Source: CAYNHQ01 sp964397255 (GTDB taxonomy: Bacteria > Bdellovibrionota_G > JALEGL01 > DATDPG01). From it: DNA of 64,000 bases. Below, one piece after another: positions 1 through 7,940 of the stretch. The notes under the pieces were generated by a model. That model was not told where the DNA came from, did no database searches, and saw only the letters and a list, made by a program, of their open reading frames with translations. Each line of letters begins with the position of its first letter. Position 1 is the stretch's first letter. The stretch spans positions 186,001-250,000 of the forward strand of contig CAYNHQ010000001.1 of assembly GCA_964397255.1 (NCBI GenBank), in the 5' to 3' direction. The position numbers and the translations under genes were made by a program.

Positions 1-657
1 CGAATGGTCTTTAAACATAAATAAGACCGGCCCCAAAATACAAATCGTGACGGCTGTTTCCTTCGACAAAAGCGCGAAAAACGGAAATACGAATAAAGCG
101 ATTGTTTTTAGCCAGAGTCTTATAGGTTTCGCAAGGATCACACAGTACGCAGCAAGGGAAAAAAGCGCGGCTAGGAGATCCGCTCGCCCTACAAGAGATG
201 ATACGACTTCCGTATGAATCGGATGCGCGAGATAGAGCGAAGTCAAAAGCCAAGCCACAAAAACGTGAATTTTAAAATAGAGCAGGAAATAAAAAAGAAG
301 GATTCCAACTCCTCCGTGAAGGAGCACATTTAAAGTATGGTCCACGACAAAACGGGATTCATTAAGTTTCTGCGTGAAGGTGTATGTCCAAAGAGGAAGA
401 GGACGATAAAGACCCCCTCCTGGAAATTGCTTGGAACTCCAATATGGAGATGTCCAGATGGATAGTGGCGTGAGGTTGTTGCCGGTGAGCCTCGGGTTGT
501 GGACAACGATGTACTCATCATCGTAAGCGAATTTGTTCGAGAGAGCTGGATGAAAAGCCAAAAAGGCAATCGCCATCAACAAGAGTGCGGGAACAACTTT
601 CAATTGTGAGTAAGAACTTTTGCGTTCAGTCAGATTACGATTGAATAAGATCGGCAT
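1..657 (-). CDS. TMTC-like multi-pass membrane protein (partial, runs off left edge)
   Basis: Reading the minus strand from an ATG at 657 gives 219 open codons to the first base of the window, so the C-terminus lies outside. The N-terminus is basic, then hydrophobic, followed by AYDDEYIVVHNPRL, GGLYRPLPLWTYTF, HPIHTEVVSSLVGRADLLA and LLSKETAVT. These are the signature blocks of the TMTC family (GT-C fold membrane proteins, usually with C-terminal TPRs; eukaryotic members are O-mannosyltransferases). The DD pair matches the family's acidic catalytic loop. The start overlaps the end of glyA by 23 bp and I see no Shine-Dalgarno; an ATG 27 codons further in is possible but would cut into the first membrane segment. 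The substrate is unknown. Confidence 0.72.
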   Translation of the reverse strand, partial: MPILFNRNLTERKSSYSQLKVVPALLLMAIAFLAFHPALSNKFAYDDEYIVVHNPRLTGNNLTPLSIWTSPYWSSKQFPGGGLYRPLPLWTYTFTQKLNESRFVVDHTLNVLLHGGVGILLFYFLLYFKIHVFVAWLLTSLYLAHPIHTEVVSSLVGRADLLAALFSLAAYCVILAKPIRLWLKTIALFVFPFFALLSKETAVTICILGPVLFMFKDHS

Positions 658-1885
658 AGAGGGGGAAGCGTTGGCAAAGGGCACGAACTTCCCCAAAGAC
701 TTTTTTCTCAACGGTCGAATCATCGGGTTTGGAGGCGACTTCGCCGATCCAATCGGCGATGGTTTCCATTTCCTTCTCTTTCATCCCTCGAGTCGTGAGT
801 GCCGGCGTACCGATTCGAACTCCGCTTGTCACAAATGGAGATTTATCGTCGTAGGGAACCATATTCTTGTTCACAGTGATACCGGCTCTACCGAGTGACG
901 CCTCAAATTGTTTTCCCGTCAGATTTTTGCTCCGCAGATCAACCAAAACGAGATGATTATCCGTTCCTCCGGAAGAGAGAGTAAAACCGTTTTTCATGAG
1001 CCCCTTCGCCAATGCTTTCGCGTTCGCGATGATTTGGGCGGCATATTCTTTGAAGGTAGGCTGAAGTACCTCGCCGAGTGCCACCGCCTTTGCCGCGATA
1101 ATGTGCATGAGAGGCCCCCCCTGTATTCCGGGAAAAATTTCGCTGGCGATCTTTTTTGCGCTCTCCTCGTGGGCGAGAATCATTCCTCCTCGCGGGCCCC
1201 GCAGCGTTTTATGCGTGGTCGTCGTCACGAACTGGCAATGGGGCATGGGATCGGGATGAAGTTTCGCCGCGATCAATCCCGCGGGATGGGCGATATCCGC
1301 CATTACTACAGCGCCAACTGCATCGGCAATTTTTCGGATTCGTTCGAAATCGATGAAGCGCGGGTAAGCGCTCGCTCCACAAACGATCATTTTGGGTTTC
1401 TTTTCTTCCGCCAGTTTTTCGAGCTCTTCGTAATCAATCCGACCGTCATCTCGTCGAACGCCATATGGAATGACTTCAAAAAACTTTCCCGAAAAATTAA
1501 CCGGGCTTCCATGTGTGAGATGTCCCCCATGGGCCAAGTTCATGGCAAGAATCTGGTCTCCAGGTTTGAGAACCGAAAAATAAACTCCCATGTTGGCTTG
1601 TGAACCGGAGTGGGGCTGGACGTTGGCATATTCGGCGCCGAAAATTTTCTTCGCTCGGGCAATCGCCAACTCTTCCGCCTGATCCACAAACTCACAGCCC
1701 CCGTAATAGCGCTTACCCGGATATCCTTCGGCGTACTTGTTGGTGAGGACCGATCCCGCCGCTTCCAGTACGGCCGGGCTGACAAAATTTTCCGAAGCGA
1801 TCATCTCAAGCGTTTCGGCCTGGCGGTGGGTCTCCGATTGAATGATTTTGAAAATCTCTGGATCGGCTTTGGGTAAGGAAGTCAT
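635..1885 (-). CDS. glyA: Serine hydroxymethyltransferase
   Basis: Cytosolic PLP enzyme that converts serine and tetrahydrofolate to glycine and 5,10-methylene-THF, the main one-carbon source. The 416 residues match the usual length. The PLP lysine lies in VTTTTHKTLRGPRGG (Lys226). SENFVSPAV near residue 31 and the PHSGSQAN block at 91-98 are also typical. Its ATG overlaps the rpiB stop in an ATGA arrangement, so it is translationally coupled at the distal end of the yceD-rpmF-fabG-acpP-fabF-rpiB cluster. The order fabF-rpiB-glyA is common in Deltaproteobacteria. No oddities seen. Confidence 0.97.
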   Translation of the reverse strand: MTSLPKADPEIFKIIQSETHRQAETLEMIASENFVSPAVLEAAGSVLTNKYAEGYPGKRYYGGCEFVDQAEELAIARAKKIFGAEYANVQPHSGSQANMGVYFSVLKPGDQILAMNLAHGGHLTHGSPVNFSGKFFEVIPYGVRRDDGRIDYEELEKLAEEKKPKMIVCGASAYPRFIDFERIRKIADAVGAVVMADIAHPAGLIAAKLHPDPMPHCQFVTTTTHKTLRGPRGGMILAHEESAKKIASEIFPGIQGGPLMHIIAAKAVALGEVLQPTFKEYAAQIIANAKALAKGLMKNGFTLSSGGTDNHLVLVDLRSKNLTGKQFEASLGRAGITVNKNMVPYDDKSPFVTSGVRIGTPALTTRGMKEKEMETIADWIGEVASKPDDSTVEKKVFGEVRALCQRFPLYADLIQS

Positions 1886-2385
1886 CGGTTGTTTTCCTCA
1901 CTTGCCGGACGGGGTGGAATGATTCCTTTATCGAGAAGCTTTATTTTATCCACGCGCCTCGCATGTCTTCCGCCTTCAAAGGGCTCGGAAAGCCAAATGT
2001 CGACGATTTTAAGCGCGACGGGAATATCCACGACGCGCGCGCCGAGACAGAGAATATTGGCATCGTTATGAGCCCGCGACATTTTCGCCATGAATTCCGT
2101 CGGAGCGACGGCCGCTCGAACCCCAGGATATTTATTCGCCGTGATCGACATGCCGATCCCGGTGCCACAGGCGAGAATCCCTTCCCCCACTTTTCCGTCC
2201 GAAATCATTCCCGCCACTTTTTCGGCGAAGTCGGGGTAGTCGACCGAGTCGGTGGTATGCGTTCCAACATCAATCGCGTCGATCCCTTTGGACTGAAGAT
2301 GTTTTTTAATCGCTTCTTTTAATTCAAATGCCGCATGATCGCTTCCGATGGCGATTCTCCGAATCGATTTCTCCCAACCGCTCAC
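1882..2385 (-). CDS. rpiB: Ribose 5-phosphate isomerase B
   Basis: RpiB/LacAB-type isomerase interconverting ribose 5-phosphate and ribulose 5-phosphate in the pentose phosphate pathway. IAIGSDHAAFELK near the N-terminus is the phosphate-binding start of the family. ILACGTGIGMSITANKYPGVRAA holds the active-site cysteine, and RAHNDANILCLGAR is the conserved C-terminal block. At 167 aa it is slightly longer than typical (about 145-150) because of a C-terminal tail. It overlaps fabF upstream and glyA downstream by 4 bp each (ATGA), showing tight coupling. Confidence 0.95.
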   Translation of the reverse strand: MSGWEKSIRRIAIGSDHAAFELKEAIKKHLQSKGIDAIDVGTHTTDSVDYPDFAEKVAGMISDGKVGEGILACGTGIGMSITANKYPGVRAAVAPTEFMAKMSRAHNDANILCLGARVVDIPVALKIVDIWLSEPFEGGRHARRVDKIKLLDKGIIPPRPASEENNR

Positions 2386-3629
2386 GCGAAACGTCCGAAG
2401 GCAATGCAGGCGTTTGTTCCGCCAAAGCCGAACGAGTTCGACATTGCCACATTCACGCGAATCTCTTGTGGCTGGTTGGGAACATAATCCAGATCACATT
2501 CGGGATCGGGTGTGTCGTAATTGATTGTCGGGGGAAGGGTATTCCGGTGAATTGCAAGAACAGAATAAACCCCTTCCACGCCCCCTGCGCCACCCAAGAG
2601 ATGGCCGGTCATGGATTTCGTCGAACTCATTTTCAACTTTTTTGCGTGCGGCCCGAACATTTTTTTCACGGCTTCGGTTTCCGCCTTGTCGCCGATCGGT
2701 GTGGATGTGCCATGAGCATTGATATAACCCACTTCGTCCGATGCGATTCCCGCGTCTTTGATCGTATTGATCATGCAACGCTGGGCTCCTTCGCCCCCGG
2801 GCGCCGGTGCAGACACATGGAAAGCATCGCCCGACATTCCATACCCGATCACTTCGGCGTAAATGTTAGCTCCCCGTTTTTTGGCGAACTCGAGTTCTTC
2901 GAGAATCACCACGCCGGCACCCTCCCCGACGACAAAGCCATCGCGACCTTTGTCAAAGGGGCGACTGGCCTTGGTCGGATCATCTGAACGTTTCGAAAGT
3001 GCTCGCATGGCCGCAAAACCACCGACACACATCGGCGTAATGGTCGCTTCCGTCCCACCGGCGATCATGACATCGGCTTCATCTCGTTCGATGATCCGAA
3101 ACGCATCACCGATCGCATGTGTGCCCGTGGCGCAAGCCGTGACAGTACAGGAGTTTGGGCCTTTGGCGCCCAGAGCAATCGAAATTTGACCTGGGGCAAG
3201 GTTCGCAATGAGACGTGGAATAAAAAAAGGAGAAATTCTTCGTGGTCCCTTTTCAAGAACGATTTTATGCATTTCTTCAATAGCGGGGAGTCCCCCCAGA
3301 CCCGCTCCCACCAAGACCCCGACTCGGGTTGCATTTCCGCTTGTGATTTCAAGGCCCGAGTCTTTGTGGGCCATCTTTGCAGCCGCAAGGGCGTATTGAA
3401 TAAAGAGGTCCATTTCTTTGATCTCTTTTTTGTCGATAAATGCTTCGGCGTTAAAGCCTTTCACCTCCGCGGCAATGGAGACAGGAAAATCGGTCGTGTC
3501 GAAGCGTGTGATTTTTCCGACGCCCGATGTTCCGGCCATCAGGGCGGACCAATTCTCTTCTACGCCGATACCGATTGGTGTGACCAGACCCAGGCCGGTG
3601 ACGACCACTCGTCTTTGCCGCTTCTTCAT
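2382..3629 (-). CDS. fabF: 3-oxoacyl-[acyl-carrier-protein] synthase II
   Basis: Elongating condensing enzyme of type II fatty acid synthesis, joining malonyl-ACP to acyl-ACP. The 415 residues match the family length. The Cys-His-His triad is visible: Cys166 in TVTACATGTHAIG, His in INAHGTSTPIGDKAET near residue 307, and His in STKSMTGHLLGGAGG near 344. It lies directly downstream of acpP with a 17-bp gap and overlaps rpiB by 4 bp. No fabH or fabB is visible in the window, so initiation must be encoded elsewhere. Confidence 0.97.
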   Translation of the reverse strand: MKKRQRRVVVTGLGLVTPIGIGVEENWSALMAGTSGVGKITRFDTTDFPVSIAAEVKGFNAEAFIDKKEIKEMDLFIQYALAAAKMAHKDSGLEITSGNATRVGVLVGAGLGGLPAIEEMHKIVLEKGPRRISPFFIPRLIANLAPGQISIALGAKGPNSCTVTACATGTHAIGDAFRIIERDEADVMIAGGTEATITPMCVGGFAAMRALSKRSDDPTKASRPFDKGRDGFVVGEGAGVVILEELEFAKKRGANIYAEVIGYGMSGDAFHVSAPAPGGEGAQRCMINTIKDAGIASDEVGYINAHGTSTPIGDKAETEAVKKMFGPHAKKLKMSSTKSMTGHLLGGAGGVEGVYSVLAIHRNTLPPTINYDTPDPECDLDYVPNQPQEIRVNVAMSNSFGFGGTNACIAFGRFA

Positions 3630-3646
3630 GACCCCACGAGAAAAGC

Positions 3647-3877
3647 TTACGTATGTTCGGTGATGTATTTGATCGCGTCGCCGACGGTTTGAATTTTTTC
3701 GGCATCCTCATCGGGAATTTCGATGTCGAACGCCTCTTCCATCGCCATCACCAGTTCCACCACGTCGAGCGAATCGGCGCCGAGGTCGTTGATGAATGAT
3801 TTCGTGGGCTCAAGATCTCCCACTTCGACATTCAGTTGTTCTGCGATGATTTCCTTTACCTTCGTATCAATTGCCAT
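3647..3877 (-). CDS. acpP: Acyl carrier protein
   Basis: Small acidic carrier (76 aa) that holds growing acyl chains on 4'-phosphopantetheine. The attachment serine is Ser36 in LGADSLDVVELVMAMEEAF. Length and the four-helix sequence pattern are standard. It sits between fabG and fabF, the usual order. The gap to fabG is 16 bp and contains an AGGGAGGCC-type Shine-Dalgarno just ahead of the ATG. Confidence 0.97.
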   Translation of the reverse strand: MAIDTKVKEIIAEQLNVEVGDLEPTKSFINDLGADSLDVVELVMAMEEAFDIEIPDEDAEKIQTVGDAIKYITEHT

Positions 3878-3893
3878 TTGGCCTCCCTATTAG

Positions 3894-4643
3894 TTACAAA
3901 TACATCCCGCCATTTACGGAAATCACTTGCCCCGTAATATACGAGGCTTTTTCCGAAGCGAGAAATCGAACGACATCCGCAATTTCCTTCGGCTCCGCCC
4001 AGCGTCCCAGCGGCACGGCTTTGAGCAAAGCCTCCTTCTGGGCGGGAGTCAAGTTGTCTGTCATCTCGGTCTTCACAAAGCCGGGGGCGACGACATTCGC
4101 CGTAATTCCTCGTGAGGCTACCTCACGTGCGATCGACTTGGCCAGGCCATGGAGCCCCGCCTTGGTCGTGGCATAAATCGCCTGACCCGCATTTCCCATT
4201 TGTCCGACAACCGACGACAAATAAATGATTCGTCCCCCATTTTTTCGTCGGAGCATTGTTTTTAGAGCAGCACGCGTACACGCGAATGCGCCGTAAAGAT
4301 TGGTATCGATGGTTGACTTCCAAGCCTCGTCTTTGGCTCGAAGAATCAGACTGTCGATCGAAATGCCGGCATTGTTGATCAAAATGTCGACTCCCCCCAT
4401 TTCGTTTTCAATTGTCTCAAATCCCTTGGTGATGGCTTCGCCGTTTGCGACATCGAAGGCGATGGCCTTTGCTTTACCCCCCTTGGACGTGATGGCCTGG
4501 GCAACGCTTTCGGCCTCTCCCGCCCGGCTACGATAATTGACACAGACAAAGCAACCCTCGGCGCCAAGGGCGAGGGCGATTTCACGCCCGATACCTCGTG
4601 AGCCGCCCGTAACAACGGCAATGCGCTGCGTGGATTCAGCCAA
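3894..4643 (-). CDS. fabG: 3-oxoacyl-[acyl-carrier-protein] reductase
   Basis: NADPH-dependent ketoreductase of fatty acid elongation, short-chain dehydrogenase fold. The Rossmann motif VVTGGSRGIGRE is at the N-terminus, NNAG follows, and the catalytic Ser and YxxxK lie in LSSVVGQMGNAGQAIYATTK. I place the start at a TTG at 4643, which gives 249 aa beginning AESTQRIAVVTGG and has GGAAUAAG just upstream. It lies one base beyond the rpmF stop. An in-frame ATG at 4730 would add 29 residues that only re-read rpmF sequence. FabG follows rpmF directly, where plsX-fabH-fabD usually intervene. Confidence 0.93.
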   Translation of the reverse strand: MAESTQRIAVVTGGSRGIGREIALALGAEGCFVCVNYRSRAGEAESVAQAITSKGGKAKAIAFDVANGEAITKGFETIENEMGGVDILINNAGISIDSLILRAKDEAWKSTIDTNLYGAFACTRAALKTMLRRKNGGRIIYLSSVVGQMGNAGQAIYATTKAGLHGLAKSIAREVASRGITANVVAPGFVKTEMTDNLTPAQKEALLKAVPLGRWAEPKEIADVVRFLASEKASYITGQVISVNGGMYL

Positions 4644-4644
4644 C

Positions 4645-4830
4645 TTATTCCAGTGGGATCCCGATGACTTCTTTCCCCTTGTAATACCGGAAACTTGAGC
4701 AGACCACGTGTAACTGCATCGGTTCCGCACACTGGGGGCAGGAACGAATATTCCCAGGGGGGGTCAATTTATGTTGAGCTCGGCGCCGTGCGGCACGAGC
4801 GACTGAAACTTTTCTCTTTGGAACGGGCAT
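4645..4830 (-). CDS. rpmF: 50S ribosomal protein L32
   Basis: Short basic ribosomal protein of 61 aa, starting MPVPKRKVS with the run of Arg/Ala/Lys typical of L32. The zinc ribbon begins CPQCAEPMQLHVVC, but the expected fourth cysteine in the usual CxxCGYYKG block is missing: the sequence reads CSSFRYYKGKEV. The metal site may therefore be incomplete, or use the nearby histidine. It follows yceD, the classic neighbour pair, and its stop is one base from the fabG TTG start. Confidence 0.94.
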   Translation of the reverse strand: MPVPKRKVSVARAARRRAQHKLTPPGNIRSCPQCAEPMQLHVVCSSFRYYKGKEVIGIPLE

Positions 4831-4852
4831 AACAAACTCCTCTTAAAGCGCT

Positions 4853-5356
4853 CTATTTCGTTTTGGGAGGGGGCACCTTACAGTGATGGGCCCCGAGATT
4901 CAAGTTGGCGCCGCAATGCTCGCACAGCCCCAAACAGTCCTCCTTACAGAGGTAACGCATCGGTAATGAAAGAAGAATTTGCTCTCTCACCACTTCTCCC
5001 AAATCGATTTCCTCGTTTCGGAAGAAGACAATTCCTTCGTCGGCTTCCTGATAGGTGTCTCCGCCTCTTTTTTCATTTTTAGTCTCGGGAGTGAGGGTGA
5101 GGGAGAGGTCTACGTCAAAAGATTGATCAAACTCCTCGCCGCAGCGGTCACAAACAGCGTGGAGTTTCGTTTGGGCAGCTCCTTCGAGGTAGACATCCTT
5201 ATTCATCGGTCGCAGATGAAATTCACATTCCGTCGGGTGATCGAATAGCTTCGCCGTCACATCCCCCTTTTTCATACCTTGACGGAGGACTGAGGGGGGA
5301 AGGGTAAACTGAACATCGATTCCGTCCGGGGAGAGATTTCGAAGCCGAACTAACAT
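4853..5356 (-). CDS. yceD: YceD/DUF177 family protein
   Basis: DUF177 (YceD) family, encoded next to rpmF in most bacteria and linked to 23S rRNA or large-subunit accumulation. The 167-aa protein has the conserved CDRCGEEFDQ segment in mid-sequence and a C-terminal Cys cluster (CKEDCLGLCEHCG) followed by NLGAHHC, which looks like a zinc-binding tail. It is the first gene of the yceD-rpmF-fab cluster. A TTGACA-18-TATACG promoter ends 10 nt before its ATG, which implies a leaderless or nearly leaderless mRNA. Confidence 0.9.
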   Translation of the reverse strand: MLVRLRNLSPDGIDVQFTLPPSVLRQGMKKGDVTAKLFDHPTECEFHLRPMNKDVYLEGAAQTKLHAVCDRCGEEFDQSFDVDLSLTLTPETKNEKRGGDTYQEADEGIVFFRNEEIDLGEVVREQILLSLPMRYLCKEDCLGLCEHCGANLNLGAHHCKVPPPKTK

Positions 5357-5366
5357 AAAGCGGCGC

Positions 5367-5396
5367 CGTATAACGGGGAGGTGACGGTGATGTCAA
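5367..5396 (-). promoter_or_regulatory. Sigma-70-type promoter of the yceD-rpmF-fab cluster
   Basis: On the minus strand a perfect -35 TTGACA (5391-5396) and a -10 TATACG (5367-5372, 4 of 6) are separated by 18 bp. Only 10 bases lie between the -10 box and the yceD ATG at 5356, so transcription should begin within a few bases of the start codon. No Shine-Dalgarno is visible in the gap, which contains a GGCGCC palindrome. Confidence 0.55.
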
Positions 5397-5408
5397 GAAT
5401 TGGTGGGC

Positions 5409-6461
5409 CTATTTTCCGTCTTTGGGCTTGTCGGCTACCGTGGCGATAGCGCCTACCGAAACGGCGGTTTCAATGATGAGGGAGCCCTTTTTGTCCGGCA
5501 TAGGAGTCGTCATTCGATAAACGCGGCTGACCATGGCGAAATATTCCCCTGGCTTAATCTTATCGGTCGGGACGGAAATCGCACCACCGCTTGAGGGATC
5601 CTCGGAGATACAAGTCTGAAGCGAGGTTGGGTTAGAGCTTTTCTCAAAGAGTTTTACGACAATTTTTGAATCGGTATCGGCCGGGCGCTTATTGTCGTCC
5701 GGCGCGATGGCTACTGAAATCGGGTCACCTACCTTTTCATTTTTGAGGGGACTGTCGGCATAGCCTTTCCCCTCTTCCGAAGGCTCCGGATCGCTTGGAA
5801 GCATGACCGCAGAAGCACCTGCTCCGCGTGCCTCAATGACCATGGAGCGATAGCGGCCAATTCCTCCCAGTAGCTGGTTTGTCTTTTTTATGCTTGAAAG
5901 CGTGGAGAGGGGAATGGAAGGAGGATTAACGGAATCGGAGAGATAAAGACCCGGCACCTCCGGAACTTGCTGCAAGACGAGGACGGGAGATGAATCTTCC
6001 TTTGTATCATCTAGGCCGGCGGCCGTTCGAAGACCTCTGATATCACTTTTATCGAGCGGAGTTGCACCCTGTGATTCCGATGGAACCGCGGATCCAAGGC
6101 TCACTTCAAGTGAGGGAGAAATATTCGCTCCTTTCATTTTGCCGAGCACTTTTCGAGATCGCTGGGAGCGCGTTACAAAACCGAGAAGACTAGAGACACT
6201 CTTTCCCTGTGCAATATCCTCACTACTTATGAAAGCTTTCCCTCTGAACTCCAAGCGTCCCTTGGTGTAGTTCTTAATCGCATCTAGGCGAACGATACCT
6301 CTCGATCCGGATTCGGAAGGAGGTGGGGCCGAACAGTCTCCCCCCCTGATAACGGACGCAGAAAGTTTTCCTGCTTTGGGGAGGTTCTTCGTTTCGGCGC
6401 ACGCCACGATCAATACGATGGCCGAAAGCGACAACCATTTTGAATAATCCACCCTCATCAT
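5409..6461 (-). CDS. Predicted lipoprotein of unknown function
   Basis: 350-aa protein with a lipoprotein signal: after a short basic start it runs WLSLSAIVLIVACAE, with Cys at about residue 21 as the lipidation site. The mature part is hydrophilic, rich in Ser, Pro, Gly and Asp, with no family I recognise. It contains repeated beta-strand-like stretches and a single later cysteine. Six bases separate it from the upstream beta-barrel gene, so the two are almost certainly co-transcribed and may form an outer-membrane lipoprotein/barrel pair. Function is not assignable from sequence alone. Confidence 0.78.
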   Translation of the reverse strand: MMRVDYSKWLSLSAIVLIVACAETKNLPKAGKLSASVIRGGDCSAPPPSESGSRGIVRLDAIKNYTKGRLEFRGKAFISSEDIAQGKSVSSLLGFVTRSQRSRKVLGKMKGANISPSLEVSLGSAVPSESQGATPLDKSDIRGLRTAAGLDDTKEDSSPVLVLQQVPEVPGLYLSDSVNPPSIPLSTLSSIKKTNQLLGGIGRYRSMVIEARGAGASAVMLPSDPEPSEEGKGYADSPLKNEKVGDPISVAIAPDDNKRPADTDSKIVVKLFEKSSNPTSLQTCISEDPSSGGAISVPTDKIKPGEYFAMVSRVYRMTTPMPDKKGSLIIETAVSVGAIATVADKPKDGK

Positions 6462-6467
6462 CTCTCC

Positions 6468-7706
6468 TTAAAACTTGAAAGTTACCCCTGTATAAAACCA
6501 ATGCCGATATTCGGGATTTGCGTAGTCGTCTTCATTCTTGCCCGAAACCTGAAATCGATAGAAAGCCTCGACCCCGAAATAGTTATTGATGGCTTGGCTG
6601 GCTTGAAAATTCAGACGATTCCGAAAATCCTTTTTTGTGGAGCCGGCAGTGGTCGTCGCGTAGTCAAATCTTCGAATACGAAGTTCATCGCTGAGAGACA
6701 GGGTCCCACCCTTCCAGGGCATATCCTGGCTGATTTTGGGGACAATATAATGCCCCTTCCAAATTTGTTCGTCGGTATTGCTGAAACCTGCGAAGGCAAA
6801 TTTGTAATCTAACGCGATCGAAGTTCCCGCCATCGGCTTGTACACTGCACCCAATACAACTGTCGAGTTTGAAAACCAGAGCGCTTCTTTTGAGTCGGTC
6901 GGAACCCCAGTTCCTGTTGAAGTATTGAAGAAACTCGGCCCGAAACTGTCGATACCCGATGCATCTGTAGAGTAGCTTCCCGTTCGAAGATCTTCAATAT
7001 CGGAGGGGGCATTGCTCGGGTCAATGGGGCTATCAAATAAGTTCACGTATCGCAGCCAGTAACCGATTTTGAACGTGAATTGATCGTTCGCTTTGATATT
7101 CAAAGCTGGAGTGAGGTCTAGCAAAAGGGCATTGTCGTTTTCCGTGTCAGCTCCCGCTTTATAAAAATAGTCGAACGAAGCAGGGATCGTCGCCGAAAGA
7201 ATCGGCGTAATTTCCATGCTCACGCTTCCTTCGATGGCATTATCAAAGTCACGTTTTGTGGTTTCTTTGTTGTAATACTCACGCCAGTCGAGTGAATAGG
7301 CTGCACTGAAATTGACGGTCTTTCCCGAGTCGGTCTTAAAGGCGCTCGAAATACCTACGCCGGGAAGGAGACGAAAAAACATTCGCCCGCCCTCAGGGCT
7401 TCCCGCTGATTCGCCGATATTGATTCGGTCGTAGCCGATGGGATAAAGGCCAATCGACGGAGAAACCGTTACTCCCTTTACCGTTTTATCTTCTGGCGCG
7501 GTTGCAGCGGCTACCGGTTTTGGCTCCACCACTGGGATTTTTGCCGCGGCTGGTTTCTGTGCCGCGGGTGGGGCGGGAGCGACAGTTACTTCTCCGGCTT
7601 CCGTGGCATCGGGAGGCGGGGGAGGCACTTCTTCTGGGGGCTGTGCGCTCACATGCAGGGGAAGCGCGATTGCTAGAAAGAGGGCAAAAAGAGTTTGTTT
7701 TTTCAT
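6468..7706 (-). CDS. Predicted outer-membrane beta-barrel protein
   Basis: I start it at ATG 7706 (MKKQTLFALFLAIALPLHVSAQ), a clear signal peptide cleaved after VSAQ; an upstream in-frame ATG at 7739 would spoil the signal. A Pro/Ala/Val-rich linker of about 60 residues follows, then long alternating beta-strand segments (for example GISSAFKTDSGKTVNFSAAYSL and FKIGYWLRYVNL), ending in WFYTGVTFKF with a C-terminal Phe. This is the typical signature of a BAM-inserted barrel. Length is 412 aa. It lies upstream of and co-directional with the 5409-6461 lipoprotein. The cargo or channel role is unknown. Confidence 0.8.
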   Translation of the reverse strand: MKKQTLFALFLAIALPLHVSAQPPEEVPPPPPDATEAGEVTVAPAPPAAQKPAAAKIPVVEPKPVAAATAPEDKTVKGVTVSPSIGLYPIGYDRINIGESAGSPEGGRMFFRLLPGVGISSAFKTDSGKTVNFSAAYSLDWREYYNKETTKRDFDNAIEGSVSMEITPILSATIPASFDYFYKAGADTENDNALLLDLTPALNIKANDQFTFKIGYWLRYVNLFDSPIDPSNAPSDIEDLRTGSYSTDASGIDSFGPSFFNTSTGTGVPTDSKEALWFSNSTVVLGAVYKPMAGTSIALDYKFAFAGFSNTDEQIWKGHYIVPKISQDMPWKGGTLSLSDELRIRRFDYATTTAGSTKKDFRNRLNFQASQAINNYFGVEAFYRFQVSGKNEDDYANPEYRHWFYTGVTFKF

Positions 7707-7731
7707 ACGCTTTTTATCCGTTCCGGTCGCC

Positions 7732-7766
7732 AATAACACATCGCATCAATTTCTGTCAACCGACAG
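7732..7766 (-). promoter_or_regulatory. Putative promoter with overlapping inverted repeat
   Basis: Upstream of the barrel gene the minus strand has a perfect TTGACA (7754-7759), 16 bp of spacer and GTTATT (7732-7737, 3 of 6). The -35 box is embedded in a perfect inverted repeat CTGTC-aacc-GACAG (7753-7766). Nearby are two further inverted repeats, GTAATG...CATTAC and TCGTC...GACGA, within 7766-7795. The arrangement resembles an operator over a promoter, but the -10 match is weak. The rest of 7767-7940 holds no gene. Confidence 0.4.
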
Positions 7767-7940
7767 TAATGCGTGTCGTCATTACCGACGAACCATGTTT
7801 AAACCCTATTTTTGCAGCTTTTGTACCAGCGAGATCGAAGTTAACACATTGAAATCACACACAATTATTTTGAACCCACTAATTCTTTTGACCCATTTTA
7901 TTCCCAGATCGAGGCACTCACTCCCCGCCTGGACCAATAC

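Noticed and set aside
908..1603. Long plus-strand open frame opposite glyA
   Set aside because: It lies fully antisense to a clearly conserved gene, has no recognisable domain and looks like a codon-usage shadow.
4644..4730. N-terminal extension of fabG from ATG 4730
   Set aside because: The extra 29 residues re-read rpmF in another frame and are not FabG-like; TTG 4643 has a ribosome site and the right length.
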